A stretch of DNA of 9,943 nt from an uncultured Collinsella sp. Its GTDB lineage: Bacteria > Actinomycetota > Coriobacteriia > Coriobacteriales > Coriobacteriaceae. The DNA is taken from positions 1-9,943 of the forward strand of contig CAUBWQ010000022.1 of the NCBI GenBank assembly GCA_958439775.1, read 5' to 3'. Positions within the stretch are counted from its first letter, which is position 1. Each line of letters starts with the position of its first letter. This document shows, piece by piece, positions 1 to 6,696 of this stretch. The notes beneath the pieces are model-generated. The model ran no database searches and was not told where the DNA came from. It was given only the letters and a program-made list of their open reading frames with translations. The position numbers were made by a program, and so were the translations under genes.

Positions 1-2
1 GG

Positions 3-962
3 CGCTGCGGCTCGTGCGGCAGCGAGCTTTGGGAGGTTTACGAGGCCGCGCATGACGGCAAGAAGGTCAAGTTCCTGTGCCCTGTTCTCGGCTACGACCG
101 CCACTTTGGCATCACCGCCGACCTGGGCATCGAGAACGTTCCCGTCGCGATGACCGACAACGGCCCCGATATGGACGAGATCGAGCGCCTCGTTGCCGCC
201 GATGATTCCATCAAGGGTATCTGGTGCGTGCCCAAGTATTCCAACCCCACGGGTATCACCTTTAGCGAGGACACCGTGCGCCGCCTGGTCGAGATGCCCA
301 CGGCCGCGCCCGATTTCCGCATCTTCTGGGACAACGCCTACTGCGTGCACGACCTGTACGACGAGACCGACGAGCTCGCCAACATCTTTGACCTCGCCCG
401 CGCGGCGGGCACCGAGGATCGCGTGGTGGCCTTTGCCTCGACGTCCAAGATCACCTTCCCGGGCGCCGGTATCGGCTTTATCGGCGCGAGCCCCGCGGTC
501 ATCGCCGAGTTCTCCAAGTGTCTGAAGGCCGGCCTCATCAGCGCCGACAAGCTCAACCAGCTGCGCCACGTTCGCTTCCTTCCCACTATCGAGGCGGTCA
601 AGGAGCACATGAAGAAGCATGCCGAGTTTTTGCGCCCGCGCTTTGAGGCGGTTGAGCGCAAGCTCACCGAGGGCCTGGGCGAGACGGGCTGCGCTACCTG
701 GACGCATCCTCGCGGGGGCTACTTTGTGAGCTTCGATGGTCCCGAGGGCTCGGCCCAAAAGGTCGCCGCGCTTTGTGCCGACCTGGGCGTCAAGCTCACG
801 CCGGCTGGTGCTACCTGGCCTTATGGCAAGGATTCGCGCGACACCAACATCCGCATCGCGCCGAGCTATCCCACGGTCGAGGACCTGGAGGCCGCGCTCG
901 ATGTTTTGGTGCTGGCTGTGAAGCTGGTCGCTGCCGAGCTCGCGCGCGCCGAGCGCGCCTAA
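3..962 (+). CDS. Aspartate aminotransferase, class Ic (5'-truncated by window edge)
   Basis: PLP-dependent aminotransferase of the actinobacterial class Ic aspartate aminotransferase family (Corynebacterium AspT, M. tuberculosis Rv3722c), which moves the amino group between aspartate/glutamate and 2-oxo acids in the cytosol. The reading frame is open from base 3 to TAA at 960-962, giving 319 residues. The family is about 420-435 residues, so roughly 110 N-terminal residues lie outside the window. Visible landmarks in order: LGYDRHF, where the family usually has PGYDRHF; SNPTG; FWDNAY, the Asp and Tyr that hold PLP; STSKITFPGAG, with the Schiff-base Lys encoded at 447-449; NQLRH; and a C-terminal NIRIAPS with the carboxylate-binding Arg. 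No internal stop or frameshift is seen. The STAS gene follows 51 nt later. The family is clear; the exact substrate is inferred. Confidence 0.88.
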   Translation, partial: RCGSCGSELWEVYEAAHDGKKVKFLCPVLGYDRHFGITADLGIENVPVAMTDNGPDMDEIERLVAADDSIKGIWCVPKYSNPTGITFSEDTVRRLVEMPTAAPDFRIFWDNAYCVHDLYDETDELANIFDLARAAGTEDRVVAFASTSKITFPGAGIGFIGASPAVIAEFSKCLKAGLISADKLNQLRHVRFLPTIEAVKEHMKKHAEFLRPRFEAVERKLTEGLGETGCATWTHPRGGYFVSFDGPEGSAQKVAALCADLGVKLTPAGATWPYGKDSRDTNIRIAPSYPTVEDLEAALDVLVLAVKLVAAELARAERA

Positions 963-1013
963 TACGCGCGATTCCGTACCATCCGCACCCTCGATACGCA
1001 AAGGAGCATATAC

Positions 1014-1328
1014 ATGGATTTGGGTATTTCCACCAACCCCACGCCGGAGCTCTACACCATTAAGGTGACCGGCGAGATTGATATTTCTAATGCCGACAGC
1101 CTGCGCAATGCCATCGATCTGGCGCTTGAGCAGCCCACCGAGGCCGTCGAGCTCGACTTTGCCCAGGTGAGCTACATCGACTCCACGGGTATTGGCGTGC
1201 TCGTGGGTGCCGCCCACCATGCGGACGACCACGGAAAGCGTTTTAGCTGCGTCAACGTTCAGCCTCCGGTGATGCGCGTGGTACAGCTGTTGGGCGTCGA
1301 CCAGGAGATTTCGATCACGGCGGCATAA
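1014..1328 (+). CDS. STAS-domain anti-sigma factor antagonist (SpoIIAA/RsbV-like)
   Basis: This 104-residue protein is a single STAS domain, the usual size of SpoIIAA/RsbV anti-anti-sigma factors. Such proteins bind an anti-sigma kinase when unphosphorylated and so release a sigma factor. The conserved phosphorylation loop reads YIDSTGIGVL, with Ser57/Thr58 as the phospho-acceptor candidates. It is preceded by the strand ELDFAQVSYID, and the N-terminal VTGEIDISNADSLR is also typical. The start is the ATG at 1014, with AAAGGAG at 1000-1006 ahead of it. No anti-sigma kinase, phosphatase or sigma factor lies nearby in the window, so the partner is unknown. It may be cotranscribed with the aminotransferase, since I see no terminator in the 51-nt gap. 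Confidence 0.85.
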   Translation: MDLGISTNPTPELYTIKVTGEIDISNADSLRNAIDLALEQPTEAVELDFAQVSYIDSTGIGVLVGAAHHADDHGKRFSCVNVQPPVMRVVQLLGVDQEISITAA

Positions 1329-1373
1329 GCCCTGCCCCAAAAAGGGCCGTGCCGTTTGGCATATGTTTGTGAT

Positions 1374-1401
1374 GCGCTCGGACGTTTTGGCGTCCGGGCG
1401 C
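1374..1401 (+). other. 11-bp inverted repeat between the STAS and tat genes
   Basis: GCGCTCGGACG (1374-1384) and CGTCCGGGCGC (1391-1401) pair as an 11-bp stem with one T-G wobble and a TTTTGG loop. It lies 45 nt after the STAS stop codon. No T-run follows, so it is not a standard intrinsic terminator. A -10-like TATACT begins at the next base. It could be a U-poor terminator for the STAS transcript or an operator overlapping the -35 region of a tat promoter. A weaker stem, GCCCT/AGGGC at 1329-1347, directly follows the STAS stop. Confidence 0.5.
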
Positions 1402-1407
1402 TATACT
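1402..1407 (+). promoter_or_regulatory. Possible -10 element for the tat-hyp genes
   Basis: TATACT matches the sigma-70-type -10 consensus at five of six positions. It would start transcription near 1414 and leave a leader of about 70 nt before the tatA start. The expected -35 position, CGGACG at 1379-1384, matches the consensus poorly and lies inside the inverted repeat. The promoter is therefore tentative. Confidence 0.3.
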
Positions 1408-1450
1408 TGACCGAATGAATAGACGAGTTCCGGCCGAATGGCGCGGTGCG

Positions 1451-1470
1451 GGCTCGACTCACATCGAGCC
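1451..1470 (+). promoter_or_regulatory. Leader hairpin abutting the tatA ribosome binding site
   Basis: GGCTCGA (1451-1457) and TCGAGCC (1464-1470) form a perfect 7-bp stem with a CTCACA loop. The ribosome binding site TTGGAGG (1471-1477) starts at the next base, and the GTG start is at 1483. A stem in this place can influence ribosome access or mRNA stability. No known riboswitch or leader motif is recognised. Confidence 0.4.
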
Positions 1471-1482
1471 TTGGAGGTATGT

Positions 1483-2061
1483 GTGTTTGGTATTGGAGAG
1501 GGTGAGCTGGCAATCATCGTGGTCTTCGGCTTTTTGCTGTTTGGCCCGGATAAGCTCCCGCAGATGGGCCGCACGATCGGCCGTGCCATCCGTCAGTTCC
1601 GCGAGACGCAGGAAAAGATGACGGCCGTTGTTCAGTCCGAGATCATCGATCCGGTAAGCGAAGCCGCGTCGGCCCCGGTCAAGCCCAAGAAGGCTGCCGT
1701 CGATGACGATTCCGATGCGGACGAGGATGCCGTCGAGACGGCTGCGCCCGCAAAGAAGGAGACCTTTGCCGAGCGCCGTGCCCGCCTTGCCGCCGAGAAG
1801 GCCGCAAGCGAGGGTGCCACCGAGGGCGAAGGCGCTGCTGATGAGGCCGAGCCCGCCAAGGCCGAGCCTGCCGCTGCCACCGTCGATCCCGAACCTGCTG
1901 CAGAGCCGGAGCCCGAGCCCGAGCCGGCAGAGCCCACGACGGCCGATCTCTACGCCCGTCGTCCCCGCAAGCGCAAGGCCGTCGTCGACCAGCTCGCTCG
2001 CGAGCTCGAGGCCGAGGACGACGCTGCTGCCGCCGACGCCTCGAAGGGAGGCGATGAGTAA
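1483..2061 (+). CDS. tatA: Twin-arginine translocase subunit, TatA/TatB family
   Basis: Membrane subunit of the twin-arginine translocase, which exports folded proteins. The chosen start is GTG at 1483, five bases after GGAGG (1473-1477), because it gives the canonical MFGIGEGELAIIVV N-terminus. An upstream in-frame ATG at 1438 would add a 15-residue non-family extension. The 192-residue product has a transmembrane helix at about 8-20, the FGP hinge at 20-22, KLPQMGRTIGRAIRQF as the amphipathic helix (24-39), then an unusually long charged tail. The tail contains an acidic patch (73-82), an EP-rich run (135-151) and a basic cluster RRPRKRK (159-165). Glu8 resembles TatB more than TatA. No second TatA/B gene is in the window, so this may serve both roles or work with a TatA encoded elsewhere. 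Its stop overlaps the tatC start (TAATG). Confidence 0.85.
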   Translation: MFGIGEGELAIIVVFGFLLFGPDKLPQMGRTIGRAIRQFRETQEKMTAVVQSEIIDPVSEAASAPVKPKKAAVDDDSDADEDAVETAAPAKKETFAERRARLAAEKAASEGATEGEGAADEAEPAKAEPAAATVDPEPAAEPEPEPEPAEPTTADLYARRPRKRKAVVDQLARELEAEDDAAAADASKGGDE

Positions 2062-2852
2062 TGCCTATCGGACCTGCGCGTATGCCGCTCTTTGATCACC
2101 TGGGAGAACTCCGTCGCCGCCTGACCAGCGTGGTCGTGTCGGTGTTTGCCGCCGCTATCGTGCTGTATTTCGCCACGCCTGTGGTGCTCGACATCCTGGA
2201 AGACCCCATCCGCTCTTTTGTGCCGGACGGTAAGTTCTACATTACCACCACGCTCGGCGGCTTTGGTTTGCGCTTTTCGCTGGCCATCAAGATGGCTGTG
2301 GTCATGTGCACGCCCATGATCATCTGGCAGATCCTGGCGTTTTTCCTGCCGGCGCTTCGCCCCAACGAGCGCAAGTGGGTCGTGCCCACGGTGCTCGCCT
2401 CGACGGTGCTGTTCTTCCTGGGCGCCATCTTTTGCTACTTCATCATCATTCCTGCGGGCTTTGAGTGGCTCATCGGCGAGACCTCGGCCGTCGCTACGGC
2501 GCTGCCCGATCTGGAGAACTACGTCAACATGGAGCTGCTCTTTATGATCGGCTTTGGCGTGGCGTTTGAGCTGCCGCTCATCATCTTCTATCTGTCCGTC
2601 TTCCACATCGTGTCCTACGCTGCTTTCCGCGGTGCCTGGCGTTATGTATACGTTGGCCTGCTCGTGGGTTCGGCCGTGATCACGCCCGACGGCCCGCCCG
2701 TCACCCTGGGCCTTATGTACGGTGCTCTGCTTTCGCTCTACGAGATCTCGCTCGCTATCGCCCGCGTGGTCATTACCGCGCGCGAGGGCAAAGAGGGCCT
2801 GTTCGTGAGCCGTCTGGACCTGTTCTCGGACGACGAGGACGACGAGGAGTAA
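2061..2852 (+). CDS. tatC: Sec-independent protein translocase TatC
   Basis: TatC is the multispanning receptor of the Tat pathway and recognises twin-arginine signal peptides. The 263-residue protein matches the family length. Conserved landmarks are HLGELRRRL (13-21, including the signal-peptide-binding Glu), FFLPALRPNERK with Glu103, FELPLIIF with Glu170, and ITPDGPP followed by LLSLYEISL. Six hydrophobic segments fall near residues 20-40, 72-97, 108-132, 155-180, 194-209 and 214-235. The cytosolic C-terminus ends in an acidic DDEDDEE tail. The start is the ATG at 2061, which shares one base with the upstream stop; GGGAGG at 2046-2051 is its ribosome binding site. This overlap implies translational coupling to the TatA/B-like gene. 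hypA begins only 6 nt downstream. Confidence 0.95.
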   Translation: MPIGPARMPLFDHLGELRRRLTSVVVSVFAAAIVLYFATPVVLDILEDPIRSFVPDGKFYITTTLGGFGLRFSLAIKMAVVMCTPMIIWQILAFFLPALRPNERKWVVPTVLASTVLFFLGAIFCYFIIIPAGFEWLIGETSAVATALPDLENYVNMELLFMIGFGVAFELPLIIFYLSVFHIVSYAAFRGAWRYVYVGLLVGSAVITPDGPPVTLGLMYGALLSLYEISLAIARVVITAREGKEGLFVSRLDLFSDDEDDEE

Positions 2853-2858
2853 AACGGT

Positions 2859-3215
2859 ATGCACGAGGTTGGCATTGTCAACGGCATACTCGATACAGTG
2901 ATTCGCGCGGCGCGTGGGGCGGGGGCCTCGCGCGCCGTTTTGGTAACGCTGCGTATCGGGGATATGACCGAAGTTGTGCGCGAGGCGCTCGACTTTGCGT
3001 GGGAGACATTTCGCGATGAGGACCCGCTCACGCGAGGCTGCGAGCTTGCCGTGGAGGAAGTCCATCCACAAAGCGAGTGTCTGGACTGCGGGGAGGTCTT
3101 TGAACACGATCGCTTCCATTGCCGCTGTCCCCAATGTGGCGGCGCCAACGTGCGTCTGCTGCACGGCCGCGAGCTCGACATCGCAAGTATCGAAATCGAA
3201 ACCCCCGACGATTAG
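2859..3215 (+). CDS. hypA: Hydrogenase maturation nickel chaperone HypA
   Basis: HypA delivers nickel, together with HypB, to the large subunit of [NiFe]-hydrogenases in the cytosol. The 118-residue product has the normal family length. It begins MHEVGIV, with the strictly conserved Met1-His2-Glu3 nickel site. A zinc-binding domain follows, with CLDC (Cys74, Cys77) and CPQC (Cys90, Cys93) as the expected four ligands; Cys88 and Cys61 are additional cysteines. The C-terminal GRELDIASIEIE matches the family end. Because His2 must lie next to the initiator, the ATG at 2859 is secure. It lies 6 nt after the tatC stop, which suggests one transcript. No hydrogenase structural gene or HypC, D, E or F gene is visible in the window. 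Confidence 0.95.
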   Translation: MHEVGIVNGILDTVIRAARGAGASRAVLVTLRIGDMTEVVREALDFAWETFRDEDPLTRGCELAVEEVHPQSECLDCGEVFEHDRFHCRCPQCGGANVRLLHGRELDIASIEIETPDD

Positions 3216-3270
3216 CCCGCTAGCCATCTGGTGATGGGGTATAAAGGGGCCAAAGTAAGGAGTGCCGAGT

Positions 3271-3954
3271 ATGGCTGAGAAAACGATTGATATCGCGTCG
3301 CCGATTCTGTCGCGCAACGAGCGCCTGGCAGATCAGCTGCGACAGCGATTTAAAGAGACAAACACCTATGTGATCAATGTGCTGTCGAGCCCCGGTTCGG
3401 GCAAGACCACCACGATCCTGGGCACCAACGAGCGCCTGCGCGACAAGGCTGGCCTGCGCTGTGCCGTCATCGAGGGCGATATCGCCTCGGATGTCGCCGC
3501 CATCACCATGAAGGAAGCCGGCATGCCCGCCATCCAGATCAACACGGGTGGCCTGTGCCACCTCGAGGGCAACATGATCATGGAGGCCGTTGACGCGTTC
3601 GACCAGGCGGTGGGCCTTCAAAACATCGACGTCATCTTTATCGAAAACGTGGGCAACCTGGTCTGCCCGGTCGACTTTGACCTGGGCGAGAACCTGTCCA
3701 TCATGATTCTCTCGGTGCCCGAGGGCGACGACAAGCCCATCAAGTACCCGGGCATCTTCCAGCACGCCGGCGCGCAGCTGCTCAATAAGGTCGACGTGGC
3801 CCCGGCTTTCGATTTTGATATGGATAGGTATACTAAGACACTCGATGACCTCAATCCGCAGGCGCCGCGGTTTGCCGTGAGCGCGCGCAAGGGCGAGGGC
3901 ATGGATGCCTGGTGCGATTGGCTCATCGGGCAGATCGAGCAAGCAAGGGCGTAA
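3271..3954 (+). CDS. hypB: Hydrogenase maturation GTPase HypB
   Basis: HypB is the SIMIBI-class GTPase that powers nickel transfer to [NiFe]-hydrogenase with HypA. The chosen start is ATG 3271, eight bases after AAGGAG (3257-3262), giving 227 residues; a GTG at 3262 overlaps the ribosome binding site and is unlikely. Motifs in order: P-loop SSPGSGKTT (Lys45), IEGDIASD (68-74), the metal-binding NTGGLCHLEG (Cys96-His97), FIENVGNLVCPVDFDLGE (Cys132, the third G-domain metal ligand), SVPEGDDKPIKYP, NKVD at 172-175 for guanine recognition, and SARKGEGMDAW. The N-terminus has neither the His-rich stretch nor the CxxCGC nickel site found in some HypB proteins. Any nickel-storage role is therefore unlikely. 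It is 55 nt downstream of hypA. Confidence 0.95.
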   Translation: MAEKTIDIASPILSRNERLADQLRQRFKETNTYVINVLSSPGSGKTTTILGTNERLRDKAGLRCAVIEGDIASDVAAITMKEAGMPAIQINTGGLCHLEGNMIMEAVDAFDQAVGLQNIDVIFIENVGNLVCPVDFDLGENLSIMILSVPEGDDKPIKYPGIFQHAGAQLLNKVDVAPAFDFDMDRYTKTLDDLNPQAPRFAVSARKGEGMDAWCDWLIGQIEQARA

Positions 3955-4008
3955 ATCGGCCGCCATACGGGCGGGCGTAGCCGCAGAGACACGAGATAGG
4001 AGCCTCTT

Positions 4009-6555
4009 TTGAAGCTCATCATCGCCGAGAAAAACGACGCCGCGCGTCAGATCGCCGAGCGTCTGTCCACGGGCAAACCCAAAAAGGACAAGGTGTACAA
4101 CACCGCCATCTACCGTTTTGAGTGGAAGGGCGAGGAGTGCGTGACCATCGGCCTTGCCGGTCACATCCTTGCGCCCGATTTTTGCGACAGCGTGCTGTTC
4201 GATAAAAAGCTGGGCTGGTATTCGGTTACCGAGGACGGCGAGATGCTGCCGGCCGACATGCCCGATGGTCTGGCACGCCCGCCCTACGACACCAAGCGCA
4301 AGCCGTTTCTTGCCGACGGCATCTCCATCAAGGGCTGGAAGCTCGAGAGTCTGCCGTATCTCACCTGGGCACCCGTCATTAAGCTGCCGGCCGAGAAGGA
4401 ACTCATCCGCTCGCTTAAGAACCTCGCCAAAAAGTCCGACAGCGTCATCATCGCCACGGACTTTGACCGCGAGGGCGAGCTGATCGGTTCGGACGCTCTC
4501 AACAAGGTGCGCGAGGTGGCGCCCGACTTGCCGGTTGCCCGCGCCCAGTACTCTTCGTTTACCAAGGCCGAGATCACGCACGCCTTCGATAATCTCGTCT
4601 CACTCGACCAGAATCTAGCCGACGCCGGTGAGAGCCGCCAGCATATCGACCTCATTTGGGGCGCGGTGCTCACGCGCTATCTGACGCTCGCCAAGTTCGG
4701 CGGCTTTGGTAACGTGCGCTCTGCCGGCCGCGTGCAGACGCCGACGCTCGCCCTGGTGGTCGAGCGCGAGCGCGAGCGCATGGCGTTTGTGCCCGAGGAC
4801 TATTGGCAGATTCGCGGCATGGGTGCCGCGCAGGGCGCTGCCGAGGACGACCGCTTTAAGATCGCGCACAAGACGGCGCGTTTTACCGACAAGGATGCTG
4901 CCGAGACGGCGTACGGCCATGTCGACGGCGCCAAGACGGCGACCGTTGCCGCGGTGACCAAGCGCTCGCGTAAGCAGCAGCCGCCCACGCCGTTTGCGAC
5001 GACCTCGCTGCAGGCTGCCGCCGCGGCCGAGGGCATCTCGCCTGCGCGTACGATGCGCATCGCCGAGTCCCTCTACATGGCCGGTCTCATCAGCTACCCG
5101 CGTGTCGATAATACCGTGTACCCTGCGACGCTCGATCTGGGCGCCGTGGTGAGCGACCTGGCAAAGATCAACCCGGCGCTGGCGCCCGTGTGCAAAAAGG
5201 TGCTCGCCGGTCCCATGAAGCCCTCGCGCGGCAAAGTCGAGACCACCGACCACCCGCCTATCTATCCCACGGGCGAGGGCGATCCGTCCACGCTCGACGG
5301 CGGCCAGCGCAAGCTCTACGACCTCATCGCCCGTCGCTTCCTGGCGACGCTCATGGGGCCCGCGACCATCGAGAACACCAAGCTCGAGCTCGACGTGAAC
5401 GGTGAGCCGTTCGTGGCTTCGGGCGATGTGCTCGTGACCCCTGGCTTCCGCGAGGCCTACCCGTACGGCCTTAAACGCGACGAGCAGATGCCGCCGCTGG
5501 AGCAGGGCGATACGGTCGACGTGTTCGACATTAAGCTCGAGGCCAAGCAGACCGAGCCGCCCGCGCGCTATAGCCAGGGCAAGCTCGTTCAGGAGATGGA
5601 AAAGCGCGGCCTGGGTACCAAGTCCACGCGCGCGAGCATCATCGAGCGTCTGTACGCCGTGCGCTATCTCAAAAATGATCCCGTTGAGCCGAGCCAGCTA
5701 GGCATCGCCATCATCGACGCGCTGACGCAGTTTGCCCCGCGCATCACGAGCCCCGATATGACCAGCGAGCTCGATGGCGATATGACCCGTGTGGAGCGCG
5801 GCGAGGATACCGAAGAGCATGTCGTGACGCACTCGCGCGCGCTGCTGGCTGGCGTGCTCGACGAGCTGCTCAAGCACACACAGGAGCTGGGCGACGCCAT
5901 TAGCGACGCCGTCACGGCCGATGCGCGCGTGGGCGCCTGCCCCAAGTGCGGCAAGGACCTGGTTATGAAGACGAGCGCCAAGACCCGCGGCAGCTTTATC
6001 GGCTGCATGGGCTGGCCCGACTGCGACGTGACCTATCCGGTGCCGAGCGGCGTCAAGGTAAGCCCGCTCGAGGGCGAGGCGGCCGTGTGCCCCGAGTGCG
6101 GCGCGCCGCGCATTAAGTGCCAGCCGTTCCGCCAGAAGGCCTTCGAGATTTGCGTGAACCCCACGTGCCCCACCAACTACGAGCCCGATCTTAAGGTGGG
6201 CGAGTGCAAGGTGTGCGCCGAGGCAGGACGCCATGGCGACCTGATCGCGCACAAGAGCGAAAAGAGCGGCAAGCGCTTTATCCGCTGCACCAACTACGAT
6301 GACTGCGGCGTGAGCTATCCGCTGCCGGCGCGCGGCAAGCTCGAGGCGACGGGCGAGACCTGTCCCGAGTGCGGCGCTCCCATCGTGGTGGTCAACACGG
6401 CGCGCGGCCCGTGGCGTATCTGCGTCAACATGGACTGTCCGACCAAGGAGAAGAAGCCCGCCCGCGGTCGCAAGACCACGACCAAGGCGAGCACGGCGAA
6501 GAAGACCACGGCGGGAAAGAAGACGACGGCCAAGAAAGCAGCCGCCGACAAGTAA
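4009..6555 (+). CDS. topA: Type IA DNA topoisomerase I, archaeal-type, with four zinc ribbons
   Basis: Type IA topoisomerases relax negative supercoils by nicking one strand through a tyrosine-DNA bond. Start is TTG at 4009, with TAGGAG at 3997-4002; it gives the family N-terminus MKLIIAEK. The 848 residues show a TOPRIM domain (about 1-170, with IIATDFDREGE holding the catalytic acidic triad at 151-155), LIWGAVLTRYLT, GRVQTPTL (240-247), active-site ISYPRVDNTVYP with Tyr363, and MEKRGLGTKSTRASII. The ISYPR-DNTVYP wording resembles archaeal TopA rather than E. coli TopA. Val366 stands where Thr is usual. Four C4 zinc ribbons follow: Cys644/647/666/672, 694/697/715/720, 733/736/760/766 and 785/788/805/810. 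A Lys/Thr/Ala-rich tail (about 815-848) likely binds DNA non-specifically. The call of TopA rather than TopB is an inference from the motifs and the zinc ribbons. Confidence 0.9.
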   Translation: MKLIIAEKNDAARQIAERLSTGKPKKDKVYNTAIYRFEWKGEECVTIGLAGHILAPDFCDSVLFDKKLGWYSVTEDGEMLPADMPDGLARPPYDTKRKPFLADGISIKGWKLESLPYLTWAPVIKLPAEKELIRSLKNLAKKSDSVIIATDFDREGELIGSDALNKVREVAPDLPVARAQYSSFTKAEITHAFDNLVSLDQNLADAGESRQHIDLIWGAVLTRYLTLAKFGGFGNVRSAGRVQTPTLALVVERERERMAFVPEDYWQIRGMGAAQGAAEDDRFKIAHKTARFTDKDAAETAYGHVDGAKTATVAAVTKRSRKQQPPTPFATTSLQAAAAAEGISPARTMRIAESLYMAGLISYPRVDNTVYPATLDLGAVVSDLAKINPALAPVCKKVLAGPMKPSRGKVETTDHPPIYPTGEGDPSTLDGGQRKLYDLIARRFLATLMGPATIENTKLELDVNGEPFVASGDVLVTPGFREAYPYGLKRDEQMPPLEQGDTVDVFDIKLEAKQTEPPARYSQGKLVQEMEKRGLGTKSTRASIIERLYAVRYLKNDPVEPSQLGIAIIDALTQFAPRITSPDMTSELDGDMTRVERGEDTEEHVVTHSRALLAGVLDELLKHTQELGDAISDAVTADARVGACPKCGKDLVMKTSAKTRGSFIGCMGWPDCDVTYPVPSGVKVSPLEGEAAVCPECGAPRIKCQPFRQKAFEICVNPTCPTNYEPDLKVGECKVCAEAGRHGDLIAHKSEKSGKRFIRCTNYDDCGVSYPLPARGKLEATGETCPECGAPIVVVNTARGPWRICVNMDCPTKEKKPARGRKTTTKASTAKKTTAGKKTTAKKAAADK

Positions 6556-6576
6556 CGGCGCAGTCGAAACATTACC

Positions 6577-6618
6577 CAAAAAACGAGCGAGGACCCCGCG
6601 ATCCTCGCTCGTTTTTTT
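6577..6618. terminator. Bidirectional intrinsic terminator
   Basis: ACGAGCGAGGA (6583-6593) pairs perfectly with TCCTCGCTCGT (6602-6612) around the loop CCCCGCGA. The right arm runs into seven T residues (6612-6618), and the left arm is preceded by a run of A, so it can work on either strand. It ends the topoisomerase transcript 22 nt after the stop. It can also stop transcription from the converging zinc-ribbon gene. Confidence 0.93.
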
Positions 6619-6620
6619 GA

Positions 6621-6678
6621 CCGGCAGTTAGGGACGTTCCTTTTCTGCCGGCAGTTTAGGAACGTCCCTAACTGCCGG
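6621..6678. repeat. Perfect 20-bp inverted repeat (REP/BIME-like palindrome)
   Basis: CCGGCAGTTAGGGACGTTCC (6621-6640) is repeated exactly as its reverse complement at 6659-6678, with an 18-nt spacer. The spacer carries a further palindrome CTGCCGGCAG (6645-6654). The unit can therefore fold either as one long cruciform or as two smaller hairpins, each with a CCGGCAG/CTGCCGG stem. This paired-hairpin layout is typical of bacterial REP pairs (BIMEs). It sits between the terminator and the 3' end of the zinc-ribbon gene and encodes nothing. Confidence 0.8.
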
Positions 6679-6696
6679 CTCGGGAACGACAAAGCA

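Noticed and set aside
1438..1482. Upstream in-frame ATG for the tatA/B-like gene
   Set aside because: It would add 15 non-family residues encoded across the leader hairpin and the ribosome binding site. GTG 1483 gives the canonical N-terminus.
1695..1960. Repeated GAG/GCC/CCC triplets as a DNA repeat array
   Set aside because: They are the codons of the low-complexity Glu/Ala/Pro tail of the Tat subunit, not an independent repeat.
3240..3245. TATAAA between hypA and hypB as an internal promoter
   Set aside because: No acceptable -35 hexamer is found 16-18 nt upstream. Alone it is too weak to list as a promoter.
1950..3317. A 455-codon open frame on the minus strand opposite tatC and hypA
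   Set aside because: It is antisense to two genes with unmistakable family motifs. Its product is rich in His, Arg, Asp and Gln without any motif, as expected from the reverse of GC-rich coding DNA.
3957..3983. GC-rich imperfect stem between hypB and topA as a terminator
   Set aside because: Pairing is broken and no T-run follows. Read-through into topA cannot be excluded.
3220..4581. A 453-codon open frame on the minus strand opposite hypB and the start of topA
   Set aside because: It overlaps two certain plus-strand genes, has no plausible ribosome binding site with a conserved product, and is explained by codon bias on the other strand.
5698..6579. Long minus-strand frame opposite the 3' half of topA
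   Set aside because: The sense strand encodes four regular zinc ribbons. The antisense product is low-complexity Ala/Arg/Leu-rich and runs into the terminator.
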